Notes under the pieces: generated by a model | Databases searched by the model: none | Told to the model about the DNA's origin: nothing | The model's input: the letters and a program-made list of their open reading frames with translations, nothing else | Program-made: the position numbers and the translations under genes | DNA from: Chiua virens | Taxonomy: Eukaryota; Basidiomycota; Agaricomycetes; Boletales; Boletaceae | Reading direction: 5' to 3' | NCBI GenBank assembly: GCA_019787685.1 | Contig: JAHNUO010000020.1 | Coordinates: 372,001-436,000 of the forward strand | DNA length: 64,000 bases | Part shown: positions 20,020-32,800 of the stretch, piece after piece | How positions within the stretch are numbered: position 1 is the stretch's first letter | Layout: each line of letters starts with the position of its first letter

Positions 20020-23000
20020 AGATGTGCTCTAGCTGCACAGGACAGCACGAAGAAGATGACTGTCAACCAGCTCAAAACGACTCTGTTGGAGGAGTATCAG
20101 CACCACAAACGGCAAAACAGAACAGGTGATACTGCCTATGCTGTTTCTGAGCCGTCCTTATCCAGAAAGACTTGGAAACCATGTGCCATCTGTAGCCGCA
20201 TGAACCATGTCACTGCACAATGCCGCTACAAAGGAAAAAATGTACCCAAGTGTGACATCTGTGGCAAGCTTGGGCACAAAGCTGAGAAGTGCTGGAAGAA
20301 CCCCAAGAATAGGGGCAAGGGATGTGTTAAAAGGGATCGAGATGACAAGGGAAAGAAGAATCCTTCATCAAACTCAACCAAAGGGAAAGGGAAAGAAAAA
20401 GTGTATGCCAATGTTGCAGAAGAGGAATCGAGTAGTGATGAGGAACTCGAAAAGAGCTTCACCGCATATGTAAATATATCTGATGAGAGCGAAATGTCAA
20501 AGGCCAATGGGGCCAATTTTTCTGCTTACTCGTGGATTATCAATTCTGGTGTGACAACACATATGTGTGCACAAATTGAAGCATTCGCAACATATCAGAC
20601 AATACCTCAGAAAATTGTCAAAGGACTTGGCAATAAATCTATCATTGCATGTGGACAAGGAACTGTTGTACTACAGATGCGCATGAATGGTAAAGAGTTT
20701 ACTCTACACCTAACACGGGTACTTCATGTACCCAAAGCCCAACAAAATCTTGTGTCGATCGGACAAATTGATAACGCAGGTGGCAGCATCGTATTGGATC
20801 ACGGCCAAACATTCCTTTATGATGAAAAGGGGGATCCTATTGCTGTTGCAACCCTAAAAGATGGGTTATATTACCTTGATGCCCAAGTTATGCCCCACTC
20901 CATGGCTAATATTGCAATAAAGATAAAATGAGCCTGGACATGGGAAGAATGGCATCGACAATTAGGTCATATTGGCATCAGTGGGCTGTGCAACTTACAT
21001 GGGAAGAACCTCGTTGATGGCTTCTCACTGTGTGATAGCCCACAGGACTTTGAATGTGAAGCCTGCATTAAAGCAAAAGCAGAACAGAAACCCCTGCCAA
21101 AAATGAGCACTCAATGAGATAGAAAACCGGGTGAACTCACTCATACCGATGTCTGGGGACTGGCGAGAACCGCATCTCTACAAGGATATCATTACTATGT
21201 GTCGTTTATTGATGATGCAACTAGGAACTGTAAAATCAGTTTCATGAAAACAAAAGATGAAACACCTACAAAGGTGAAGCAATACCTAGCATACATTGAG
21301 CATCAGAACTCGTTTCTGCCAAAGGCAATACAAGCTGACAACAGACGTGAGTACATCAATAAGGACTTACAGACGTGGTGCCTAGATCGTGGAATTGAGA
21401 TCCAAACGATGGCACCTTACATGCCAGAACAGAATGGCATAGCCAAATGCTGGAATAAAACCATCATTGAATTAGGGCGCTCCATGTTATTTGCACGAAA
21501 CCTACCTAATGAATTGTGGCCAGAAGCTCTAAGCCATGTCACATATATTTGCAACCGGGCCTATACAAAAGCCGTACCAGATAAAATGCCTCATGAGAAA
21601 TGGTCAGGACAACATCCTGACATCTCATCTCTCCAGGAATTTGGACATCCTGTTTGGATTCTCAATCAGGAATTGAATCCATCCAAATTAGAGGCAAAGA
21701 CATGGCAACATACCTTCATCAGGTATGAAGATGGCCCAAGGGTGATAAAATATTATGACAGTCTGAAAAAGACAGTCAAAGTTAGTTGTGAATACCAGTG
21801 GCCAATGAATGTGTCCCCACCTATAACCAGACAACGGTTTGAGGGGGAGGATGAAACGAGGGTCAAACCTCCATCCACAACGCTTAGCCAAACTGGATTG
21901 AAACGAAAAGTGACTGATGAAGCTGAAATGAGAACTGGTAAACATCACATGGGTGATAAAAAGGACATACCTTCGCCCAAAAATAATGAGATGTCCTGCC
22001 CACATCAGCAAGACAAATAAATTAAAGACTCGTCTATAAATAACAGTGACAGCGCACCCAATCGAATGTGATCAGATGGGAATGCGACTGATAATAAAAA
22101 GAAGCATCAAGCATCGGTTGTGGAGGTTCAGGATAATGACAATGTACCTGGCCTATCCCACAATGATGAAGATGAAGACGACAAAAACGATGATGACCCT
22201 GATCACGAGAAATCAGTGTCGACAGCAGCTGCTGCAGTATACACTGCATTTTCTGAAACAAATGTTGGTGGCAAAGATCCTAAATTGCTCAAAGAAGCGA
22301 TGTGCTCACCTGAGTGGCCCGAATGGGAAAAGGCCATTCAAATCAAGCTCGAGACGCTGTGACATATGGGCACATGGGAGCTTGTAGAACCTCCCGAAAA
22401 CAGAAAGCCTATAACAAACAAATGGGTCTTCGTCCGAAAATATGATAAGGATGGAATCTTACAGAAATATAAGGCCTGTCTTGTGGCCAGAGGGTTCAGC
22501 CAGATACCAGGCATGGACTATAATGAGACGTTCTCACCTGTGGTGCGCCTTGAGACGATTCGCACGATACTTGTGCTTGCTGTAGCTGAAGATTGGGAAA
22601 TCCAACAAATGGATGTAAAAGGGGCTTACCTAAATGGAAAGCTCAAAGAGGACATATATATGGATCAACCCCAAGGCTACAATGATAGCACGTCTCAGCT
22701 ATGCCACCTAATAAAGACCCTGTACGGACTCAAACAATCTGGCCGGGAATGGAATGAAGAGCTTGATACCAAGCTCGGTGGGATCAATTTTAAATGTCTA
22801 TATACTGATCCTTGTGTCTATATATGACATGAGGGTGATTCCATTGAAATCATAACAGTATGGGTCGACGACCTCCTACTGTTTACAAACAGTAAGGACA
22901 GAATGGTCAAACTCAAAGACGACCTAAAAGGGTTGTTTGACATCACCAATCTAGGCGAACCAGATAAGCTCATGGGCTTAGAATTCATGCACAATCAAGA

Positions 23001-23814
23001 ACGGGGAACATTAACGATACAGCAAACACAATATATTGAAAGCATACTCGAAAAATATGGTATGCATGATGCCAATGCTGTATCTACCCCACTTGATCCG
23101 AATGTCAAACTTGAGCCTCGAGAATCAAGTGCAGAGCTGCAATCCCAATTTGGGAGCTATGCATCACTCACAGGATCTCTCATGTATGCCACCATTGGAA
23201 CTTGCCCTGACATCACATTTGCTGTAAATAAACTCTGCTCGTTCAACAGTAACCCCGATCTGGCTCATTGGTCTGCTGCCAAACGAATCCTGCATTACCT
23301 AAAAGGGAAAAAGGATCTGGGGATTACCTATATGAGGAACAGTGTAAACGGTGAGTTTTATGGTTATGCTGATGCAAGCTTTGCAAGTAATCACAACTTA
23401 ATGTTGACTAGTGGCAATGTCTTCATCCTGAATGGTGGTGCGATTGCTTGGAGCTCAAAGAAGGAAATATCTCCTGCACTCTCAACGGCTGAGGCCCAGC
23501 TCAACTCAATGGCACATGCAGAGAAGGACATTATCTGGCTGCATAATCTCTATAAAGAGATCGGTTGTGAGCCAAATAAAGCGACAATATTATACGGTGA
23601 CAACAAATCTGTGATTTCTATTGTCACTAATGCCCAATTCCATAAATGAGCAAAACATTTCAACCTAAAGAATCTCCACATGGGTAAATTGGTTCAAATC
23701 AGCTGGCTTACACTTGTGTATTGTCCAACAGATGAAATGACTGCTGATATATTGACCAAAGCCCTTCCATGTCAGAAGCACCTTCTGCACTCCAAAGGTC
23801 TCGGCCTCTGCTAG
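20020..23814 (+). pseudogene. Copia Gag-Pol polyprotein with point stops, frame intact
   Basis: A single frame runs about 3.8 kb without a frameshift, ending at TAG 23,812. Domains: two CCHC knuckles ('CAICSRMNHVTAQC', 'CDICGKLGHKAEKC'), a protease-like 'SWIINSGVTTHM', integrase with 'YYVSFIDDATRNCKISF' and 'APYMPEQNGIAKCWNKT' (the usual E after GIA is K), RT with 'WVDDLLLF', and RNase H 'YADASFASN...WSSKKEISPALSTAEA'. Seven internal stops: TGA at 20,929, 21,115, 22,069, 22,360, 22,825 and 23,647, and TAA at 22,018. The TGAs sit where Arg (CGA) is expected or plausible; the TAA could come from CAA. This is C-to-T decay, not indel decay. Confidence 0.92.
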
Positions 23815-23827
23815 GCTTGAGGGGGAG

Positions 23828-24115
23828 TGTTGGAGATTGAGCATCAATCATTAGTATAAACACGAGCAAACCAAGCTTGGCCTCACTGTGTCTAGGCAAC
23901 GACTACAGATTACACATCTGAGTTGTCCAGAGACAATAGCAGCATGGTATATAAAATGTTGACCTGTATCAGGGGATCCTAATTCATAGTCATTGTCCCC
24001 AGCCCTCACAAGGGCTCACCTCGTCTGATCCAAGTCAGTCGCCACCTTGCATACTCCTGCTGCAAAAACAGTAATGGACTGCCACTTGTGCCACGCACCA
24101 CCACTTGTGCCAACA
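23828..24115 (+). repeat. 3' LTR of the copia element (288 bp)
   Basis: Begins TGTTGGAGATTGAG after the purine tract and ends GTGCCAACA, giving TGTTGG/CCAACA terminal inversion. It contains TATATAAAA near 23,948. The end point is set by the inverted terminus, since no second LTR is present to compare. Confidence 0.8.
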
Positions 24116-25219
24116 CAGAAATGCAACACCACACTCATATGAAAGGGTCCTGGTAGTGTACAGAATGATGATTCATTGTCATAGGATACAATGTTATACA
24201 GAAAAAATAAAAGTTATGTGGCTAGTTGTTTTACAACATCCGAAAGAATGTCAAAAATTTGCAGTTTTTTCTGAGTATTGTTCCTGGGTGTTCTACCAAT
24301 CATTCTATCACCACATAATTTATGTATGTTGCTCATCACACTGTTGCTTACAGGTATACATTATGATCATGTATAATCTGTGAGCATTGACTTGCCAGTG
24401 GGATGCCGGTGAAGCATGTCTTTCTTGCCTTTATCAGTTATCTTATCATGGCAACTAAACCTAAAATGGCAAGCTCCCACGGTCGAGTTTCAGTCGGCAC
24501 ATTACAGTCAATACACTACAACCAAATTATGGGTCAATCGGTGGCACAGGAAGAAAAGATGATGATGGAAAGCAAAAGAATGGGTGATATGGGTGATGGG
24601 ATACTGAGGTGTGGTGTGACTGAGACAGCACTACTAGAAAACATTGATTCTGATATGGTGATAGCACAGATGCAATGTTAGATAATCACTATCACACAGT
24701 GATGACCCTTTTTGAGCTGGCACAAGTGATGGTGTTGCAGTGATAAGAAACAAATACTTCACATGCTTCTGTACAACACAACACATTCTTGATGCCCTCT
24801 AAAATTCATACAGACACTACCAACATATACAATAACACATACATAGTGTATGATCTATTTATGTTTTGTGTTGTAATGAAATATACGCCAATGAAAAATC
24901 ACTGGCGCAAGTGGCGGTCCATTACTGTACGGGAATATCGCCATGCTAAGCACTCATCAAGTGCTCAATGAGCGACTTACAAAACCCCGATGCACAAGAG
25001 ACTAGTACAACAAGGGCAAGAGTTCATCGCCATTGCCACAGTATACATGACACAAATAGCACAGATTTGGGAAGAGCGGCTCAGAAGTGGGAGGGCTCAA
25101 GAAGGTTTCAACGTCATGGGAACAGTAGAATGTATTGTCAAACACGGACAGAACAGATGCAATGGGTGTAGCTTTGGAGGGTGTCCCACTCGGCTTGCTC
25201 AAGTGGTCTGTGAAATCCA
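24116..25219. other. No supported gene
   Basis: A+T-rich sequence with only short frames that show no family resemblance. I see no repeat or element end. Confidence 0.45.
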
Positions 25220-25531
25220 TACATCTTTTGTGACATGGTTTACATAAATATGGCTACAGCGAAACAAACAGATGGCTGCATACCCTGGAGATTATTGGAT
25301 AGCAGACTTTGGGAAGACAGTGGGCCACAGGGGTTAAATTGTCTAGCACTGACCACAGCATATCGAGTGCTGTTCCTTGAATACATGACACGTTCTGGCG
25401 ATAATGGCAAGGTCAGTGCATTTCAAGGGTTGCCAGCCCCCATCATTCAAAATGTCTTTGCAAGGTCTCCACTGGAGGTGAGAAAAAATATTGATGAGGA
25501 TTTCAGTTACCTGTAGCACAGAATGCATCAT
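25220..25531 (-). pseudogene. F-box protein remnant
   Basis: Minus strand from 25,531: 'MMHSVLQVTEILINIFSHL' followed by 'DLAIIARTCHVFKE' resembles the F-box helices at the start of many agaricomycete F-box proteins. After a frame change the sequence reads 'ALDMLWSVLDNLTPVAHCLP', the usual continuation in that family. The frameshift and later stops leave only about 100 codons. F-box proteins select substrates for ubiquitin ligases; nothing here suggests activity. Confidence 0.5.
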
Positions 25532-27155
25532 TTAGTGGATCAATCAATCATTGATAATGGTTCGATCAATGCAAAATGAGAACATGCATAAACAAGCGTA
25601 AGCACCGTAATACAAGGCTATATCCCGATCATCTTGGGTTTATCTGAATCCACTATATAACTCCTACCTAACCAGAAGTTGATGGACCGACAACACAGAT
25701 GACTTGGACTCGCCAAGTGCCATAGTTTCGATCTCGATCCCTCCACCGCTAAATTCTGATACTCTCTATCACCGCGGTCGAACAGTCTGTTTTTTTCCAA
25801 CATCTCTCTCCATCTGCATGAGCTGGAAGAGGTGTGTTGGAATGATGTCTAACGGATTGTTATCAGCGGGTTCAAGTTGGTGCTTGGGGGGCAAGCTCAA
25901 GGTTGGCATATCACATTGTTCCATGGACCATCCTAGACATTTTCATGGCATGTCATTCACAGCCAATGATTCGGGTCAGATGATTGCCGCCACTAGGGCT
26001 GTCGTGGCCTCTAAAATTCTCAATCAGTCCATTGATGTTTCTTTCTTTGCCCGATTTTACCTTCCTCGTGTTCTCGAACTCAACTGTTCATTTTCCCTTC
26101 TGCGACGATACTGCCTAATACACTTTGCGCTCTATTTTGGGTTGCTTCTGCTTATGGCACGCTGTATACCCCCCACCCTCTTTTCAAATGGTACCGTGTC
26201 GTCATAATGCAATTCTTTTGTGTGTTGAACCCTCTTTGTTCCGGCATTCATATCTTAGTTCGCAGATATCAAACAGGACATGGCGAGGCATACATGGGAA
26301 TTCATCCACAGTGTGTTCTCTGACCAACGAGCTTTGCGAAACGGATGGCTACTTACCCATTTCTAGAACACAGATAGAAGTGGTGGACAATGACCCACAG
26401 TCGTTTCGAGCTGAATGGTGGCTTTGTTCTTTGTGATGATTCGGGTCTTGAGGAGATCAGTATCTATGAATTTATGTGACTCGTGGATGCTGACGAACTC
26501 GTGAATCTGATAATCAATGGTAATCACCCAGGCCAATATCAAGGACAAGAGTTACCGGTGCTCTTGCAATTACGATCCTCATCGTCCAACTTTCCTAGTT
26601 TATAATCCAAGTCGTTGCTTGCCTTGCCAACCACCTCAAGGTGACTTTGATCGAACTGCACACTCTGCGAATTTTTGACCCTACAGTTGTGCTTTCCTCA
26701 GTGGAACAAGCCATTTTGCGCTATGGATCCCCATATTCTCTATAAGAGCAGTCTGCATATGACATGCCTCCATGGATGAAGTATATCTCTCACCTTTAGT
26801 GCAGTTGTTGCTTCATTGAAGCTTGCATAGCATTAATAAACTTGAAGCACAACCTTTGCGTTTCAATCATCCTCATTTGTGCCACTAAATAAAATCAAGA
26901 TATCTTTCACACAACGTCGACGAGGAAGTGTTCGAGATCAAGCCAAGGAGATTCGATTTGTGCTAGCTTCAGATCATGGTCATATGGTTGTTGAGGGGGG
27001 AATTGCAAATTCTGGGTGAGCACCTTTGTGAAGCAATCTGACACCGAGTCATGCCTTGTGTGTGGGAAGCGGACCCATGGTAGAATTAATGGGATCAAAA
27101 ATGAGTTGAATTGTATCAGCTATCAAACTCGGATGATGAGACAATGCATCACATA
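25532..27155. other. Unidentified, partly coding-like stretch
   Basis: No gene can be called. Around 26,400-26,580 the plus strand reads 'GGFVLCDDSGLEEISIYEFM' and 'LVDADELVNLIINGNHPGQY' with one TGA between them, which looks like decayed coding sequence of unknown family. A frame at 25,704-26,207 is less convincing. Confidence 0.35.
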
Positions 27156-27378
27156 CAGTGACCTCACAAACCCTTTCCATACTAATCACAACTGCAGTGT
27201 GCAAAGTGCACTGCCAGACACTGTGGGAATCTTGCTTAGCTTTGGTGGAGTTATAAATAGCACTTACTCTCAGCTACAAATCAGTCCCCAAGATCATGTC
27301 ATTTGATTCACACGCCATTAATTATATAATCATTTTGAAATAGCCATGTCATGGAAAGGGTTTTTCAGCTTTTGAAAT
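27156..27378. repeat. Left terminal inverted repeat of the Tc1/mariner element
   Basis: About 223 bp, matching the reverse complement of 29,193-29,414 at high but not perfect identity (for example CTCACAAACC against CTCAAAAATC). Confidence 0.88.
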
Positions 27379-27399
27379 CACAAGGGTATTTGGGTATTA

Positions 27400-29065
27400 T
27401 TAGTACTTGGTATAGCCTCCTTTGGCTTTAAGCACTGCCTGAACCCTCCTAGGCATACTCTCAATCAATTTCTGATACTCCTCAACTGATATCCTCTCCC
27501 ACTTCATCTGAACTCTTTTCCATAACTCATGAATCCCATTAGGAGGGTTTTCATGCTCTGCAAGCCTCCTTTTAAGCCATTCCCAGAGATGTTCTATAGG
27601 GTTTAGGTCAGGAGACTGTGCAGGCCAACCCATGGTATCAAATTCCTGCTCCTCTAGCCATTCCTTGACCTTCTTGCAGGTGTGCTTGGGATCATTGTCT
27701 TGCTGAAAGTGTAACAACCTAGAACAAACATGGACTATAGGGAACTTGCAAATGGTTGTAAGGGTTCAGTGTAAAAGTTTATGTGCAAGAGTCCAACAAG
27801 TGAGGTGAGAACTACTGAGGAGATCTGTCTATGAGAGACATTGGGGAATAACCAAAGGTGAACTTTGTTAGAGCTTCCTTGGTGCTGCATTCACATCTTA
27901 TATACTAAAAGTACAAGTGGAGATCTAATCTGAGTATAAACTACATGATAAGGAATAGTGTCCTGATTGGTGGATAAGGTGTGTTAACATGAGGTATCTG
28001 CATGTATGTGAGTCATAGATAAAGACATGAGGAAACAATGCTGTAACAATGCGGTATAAGCATGTTATGAGATAAGCACTGCTTTAATAATAGATATGAG
28101 TCATATGGAATCATAGATAAGAGATAATGTGTGAATACATGTGTGTTGTGCATGGGTTATGACATTGTGTGATAACATGTGTCTAATGATGATGATATAA
28201 ATATCATAATGTGGCGACCAATAGGATATGAATCTGAGTATAGCCTTGGCATGAGGCAAAGAGTGCCATAATAGATAATGAAGTATCTTGTGTGATTGAG
28301 TAGAGAATGAGTAGGAAGGCAAAAGAATAATGTGAAACGTGATTGTAACAGAAAGATGGTATCAGGAGAATTGAAACCATAATACTCCAATGTTTGCTTC
28401 AGCTCATCCTTCAAAATCTAAAGGTAGAGGTCCCCATCCATCCTACCATCCATCTTGGAAGCAAATCCAACACCCTCCCAAGTTATATAGCCCCACATCA
28501 TCAGAGAACCTCCCCCAAACTTAAGGGTCCCATTTACCAGCCTATCACTAAGCCCCTCACCTGACCTTTTCCAAGCCCATTTATGCCCATCTGACCCTAG
28601 GTGATTGATTTTGGTCTCATTAGACCATATTACCTTCTTCCAGTCCTCTACAGTCCAATCCTTGTGGGCATAAGCAAAATCCAAACATGCCTTGTAATGC
28701 CTAGCAGAGAGAATAGGGCATTTGGACTTGACCACAGCCTTCATACCAGATTTCTTTAAATGAAGGTGAACTATACTGGCAGAAAGAGGTTCATTAATGA
28801 TATTGGAGAGAGCTTTGGTCACTTGGACAGCATTTTCAGCTCTGCCAGAGGTAATAAGGTACTAGGCATGGCAAATGTTAGGAGGAGAAAGCTTGAAAGG
28901 ATAACCTCCAATAGCTTTGGGAAGGGTAGAATGCTTCTTGGAGTGAAGTTTGGATATAGCAGAAGGGCTGAGACCAGTTTGCTTGGCAATGGCTTCACCA
29001 GAGTGGCCAGCATCAAGCAAAGAAAGAATAGTGTTTTGCTGAGTGAAAGAGAGGGATTTAACCAT
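27400..29065 (-). pseudogene. Tc1/mariner transposase, interrupted
   Basis: From 29,065: an HTH ('MVKSLSFTQQNTILSLLDAG', 'GLSPSAISKLHSKKHSTL'); an in-frame TAG at 28,862; then the catalytic domain 'VIWSNETKINHLGSDGHKWA', where the usual WSDE aspartate is Asn. It passes through 'GGGSLMMWGYITWEGVG' to about 28,356 and resumes left of the solo LTR with 'LHFQQDNDPKHT' and 'WPAQSPDLNPIEHLWEW', ending 'AVLKAKGGYTKY' at 27,400. The last two catalytic acids are kept. Total is about 338 codons, normal for the family. The Asn change, the stop and the LTR each should inactivate it. Confidence 0.9.
27710..28350. mobile_element. Solo LTR (641 bp), target duplication GAAAG
   Basis: Starts TGTAACAACCTAG and ends GTGATTGTAACA. 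GAAAG lies directly on both sides (27,705-27,709 and 28,351-28,355). It interrupts the Tc1 transposase. Its ends match those of the solo LTR at 56,731-57,363, so the two belong to one family. The 5-bp duplication and TGTAACA ends suggest a Ty3/gypsy origin. Confidence 0.88.
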
Positions 29066-29192
29066 GATAATAGTTAAGAATTAAGAAGTGTGTGAACTTT
29101 TTTAAACTCAGACATGCTATTTACATGTATATCTTGTTTGCATTAACAAATAATGACAAATATTGAATGATTTGATTGAGATCCTAATTATC

Positions 29193-29414
29193 ATTTCAAA
29201 AGCTCAAAAACCCTTTTCATGACATGGCTATTTCAAAATAATCATATCTTAATGGCATGTGAACCAAATCACATAATCTTTGGGGCTGATTTGTAGCTGA
29301 GAGTAAGTGCTATTTATAACTCCACCAAAGCTAAGCAAGATTCCCACAGTGTCTGGCAGTGCACTTTGCGCACTGCAGTTACAGTTAGTATGGAAAGGAT
29401 TTTTGAGGTCACTG
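29193..29414. repeat. Right terminal inverted repeat of the Tc1/mariner element
   Basis: Inverted partner of 27,156-27,378. It ends TTTTGAGGTCACTG before the TA duplication. Confidence 0.88.
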
Positions 29415-29891
29415 TATGTGTCCTTGTAAATATTATTATGCAATACCTTACCCTTTCTACCCCATATAACACCTTCATTACAATATGAGACTTAACCGTA
29501 TCTGCGGTCCGTTCCAGTGACTCCCTTAGTCCCCCTCTTAGCTCCTCTGTGATCCATCCCAGCAATTCTCATCATAGTCTCCCCCTTAGCTCCTGTGCAG
29601 TCCATCCCAGTGTCTCCCCCATCAGTTCCCCCTTTAGTATGCCTTAAGCATCCTCCCCATCCTGGACAATTTATCTACATGTAATATAAGTACCCCAAAA
29701 ACTATGCTCTGCTTCTCAAATGGTTAACGGTGAATGAGTAATACACTCCTTCGCGCAATCATGTATACGTAGTACACAAATCCACATTGACTAGCTTGTA
29801 TACTCACTTTACTGCAATAGTCTACCACCGACTACATCATTTTCAATGCTACACCTTACCCCGCAGTTCTCCTCACATTGTGCTGGCACTG
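29415..29891. other. Intergenic with short imperfect repeats
   Basis: Between 29,505 and 29,640 there are several degenerate copies of a block like CTTAGCTCCTSTGNRRTCCATCCCAG. No gene is seen. Confidence 0.4.
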
Positions 29892-32800
29892 TCAAATGCC
29901 TTCTAACGTCATAAGTTTGGTGCCACCCTGTATTCGCGTGCAGTCACTCACCCTATTTAATGCCTTCATTGCCAATATTCCAGTAATCCGTGGCATGCTT
30001 ATTCCATGGCAAACTTTTCCCTGTTTCAAGGGAACAATATCCAGATCGGTTGCATACATGTTCCTCCACAGACTGGCTCTGAAATCTCTGTATTCTTGGA
30101 AGGGATCCTGCATGGCATTTGAAATTGGTAAGTGTTGGCGAACCGTCAAGAAGTACTCCTTTCCACCCGCTGACGAGATTCCAAAGATGTGCTCAATTCT
30201 CCCTGGGACAGACGCTTGTCCATCATTGAAAAAGATGGTACAATCGGTTTTGGATACCTTGTGTGTGGCATATTGAATACCACATAAACAGTAGTGTTTA
30301 TATGTTTTGATCTTGCTATTCTGAGCATCAATTCCTCTCATGCAGAGTGTGTTGATGATATAGTCGGGTGTCGGGGTTTCTTCACTAGTGTGTTGGTTGT
30401 CGTGCATGCTTGGTACGTCACCCACTGTCGATATTCCATGCAGAAGACTGAGATCTGCATTGAATGAAGTCTCTCCTTGTGTCTGTCTGGACACTTGTAG
30501 TATGGCACTTGCACATTCAATGATACTTGTGGAATCCTTTTCTTGAAGGAGGACTCTTACTTTCACTCCTGCACAGAAAGTAAGAAGCATGGTTTTCTCC
30601 ATTTCACCTTCATTCCTGTGAGTTTTATTGATCTTCCTTCTGGTCATGTTTACCTACCCATTTTGTAGTTCATGTTGCTCTTCTGCAACGTGCCAATTAT
30701 CTGTTCAAATGGAAACATCCACCATCTGTGCATTGGGCCATACCTTCGCAGAACTTGGCGGTGAAAACCAATAAATGAATGGACAGTGATCCATACCTCT
30801 TGAAAATTTCATGGATGTGCAATGCTGCATGGTGATTAGGCCACCAAGCTATGTCTGGAAAGAGGTCTTTGACCAATTGCAAGTAGGCTGTCATATACCC
30901 TGCATACTGAAGTGCGTGTTTGTCAGACATGACATGAGATGTTCCCCATCTGATTGCCATAGCCAAGAGCATTGTGCTGTGTGCCAGCTTCTTCCTTCAC
31001 ACACTCTTCTCATCTCCGGTGCAATCGGTGCCCCACAGTTTGAGGAGTGTGACAGGAAGGTCAAACTCAATACTTGATCGCCATTGATCTGCTTTCAGTT
31101 TTCCATGGTCGGCATTGCCAAGGTCGATAGGGGGTCCCCTGTGCCAGGAAGGTCTTCATATTTTCTTTAAACACTCTTGAATCTGATTGACTTCCTCATT
31201 GGTTAGGGGTTTGCAGCTTTGTGGTTTCTTGTCTGCACGCCTTCCATTTCCAACGCTGCATTCATGCACAAGTTCTTGCCCCATGAAGGAGCCTTTATCC
31301 ACCTTCATGTGAATGCTTTCCTGAATCGTCCTTGTGAGTATGGCCTTCAAGATCGTTGTAGGAGTCAATGACCCCTTGAGGTGATAAACCCGTGTTCCCG
31401 CTTTGTTTACAGGATGCCCGGATTGCCCATATTGATTGTCCTACCCGTCCGTCGTGGTCCCGTGTCCATCCGAGTGGATCCAACCCATATTCGTATGTTT
31501 TGTTCTTCGTTCCTACACGTTTTCGCGCAAGGTGACCGAATCGGGTTGCTCGATCGGGATTGCACGACGTACACTAATCAACTCTCTTTTGTCCAATTTC
31601 TATTTTATTTCGTACCTTCTTAGATTTTTTTTAGATGGTTCCGTGTTATCAACACATATCCGATTGGTTATAAGGAATGGATAGTCGGGTCGTACGACGT
31701 TTTAAAGGTAGTCCATTGATTCACGGATCAAACCTTATCCCATCTTGACAGAACATTGTTTTCCTTTTCACAGGTCGATCTCCATGAGAGTCGGCTCCGT
31801 ATACGTACGCTTCCCTTATTTATTCAATACTTTATCCACTGTAAAAGTCCCGGGGAATACCTGAGACTATAAAATTTGTGTTCATAAATAAAAATTTCAT
31901 CTTTGGATCCCCGTTTTCTCTCGCGTTCTAAGTCACCTCGCCCGTTTAACTATCTTTTCTATCCACCCTTACTCGTACTCGATCACCATTGTGCTCGAGT
32001 CTCTGCCTTGTCGCCGAACTATCCGACTGTCCGCGTTTCGGTTGGTTTTGTCGACCTTCGTACGGTTTCACCCGGGAATGCGTCCGGATTGCTTTCAAAG
32101 CTCCTGTCAACGCCTTGACACTTCGTCTCCAACCTCAGAACCCCTTGGGACAAGTCATACTCGCGCCCATCCCTTTTCTTTCTATCTGACAGTTCTTCTA
32201 ACCCAGTTCCTGTCACACCAGCCCATTCTTTATTTCTTCATCATCATGTTAGATACATATTTTGTAAGTGTTTGCCACTCACCGATAGCAGCACCTGAAT
32301 TATCTCCTGTTTTTTAGGCACCTTTCACAATGAGTTCACCAGGTGGTGTACATTGCACTTGTCTAGAAGTTTCCGAAGGGTAGGCACATGCAATTGACCT
32401 AGTGCTGCTTCAGTTGGATTGGTTTGCAGGATTTCCCTGCCTTTCGCCAGCTCCCATTTGTCAACCAGTTGATCGGGACCTCCGGAATTGTGTAAGTCCT
32501 TGTTCGCTTGTTTATCAATCACAATAAGGTCTCTGAACTGGAACTGTGTTAGCCCGAGGAAAAGATTGTGCATGCCGTCGATAATGAAGAAATGAGTTGG
32601 GTCCCAGTATGGCAAGCAAAGTAGTTCAGACCACCACACACCTGTCTCCTTGAAAATTTGGTCCTGTTCTTTCTTGGTATCCGTGTCTCTCCATTCAATG
32701 GCCGCATCATAATGGTGCTGGTAGGTACGACGCCTCCAACTATTGTAGTCAAAGTTCCCCTTCTCTGACTTGTTCAACCAACAGAGATTACACAAATGGC

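Larger units (their letters stand above)
20010..24115 (+). mobile_element. 5'-truncated Ty1/copia retrotransposon
   Basis: Contains the Gag zinc-knuckle region, protease, integrase, RT and RNase H in copia order (integrase before RT), a purine tract (CTTGAGGGGGAG) and a 288-bp 3' LTR. The 5' LTR and N-terminal half of Gag are missing, so it begins inside the element at about 20,010-20,030. No target duplication was found, as expected for a truncated copy. Confidence 0.93.
27156..29414 (-). mobile_element. Tc1/mariner element with nested solo LTR
   Basis: Begins CAGTGACCTCACAAACC and ends with the inverted counterpart, flanked by TA on both sides (27,154-27,155, 29,415-29,416). It has terminal inverted repeats of about 222 bp and a transposase gene on the minus strand split by a 641-bp solo LTR. 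Without that LTR and one 5-bp duplication the element is about 1.6 kb, the normal size for the group. Confidence 0.93.

Noticed and set aside
24403..24681. 92-codon plus frame as a gene
   Set aside because: Composition and lack of family resemblance or splice context do not support it.
31404..32217. A clean solo LTR in the Tnp2 gene
   Set aside because: Promoter-like and poly(A)-like features are present, but no matching target duplication or firm ends were found, so it is only called LTR-like.
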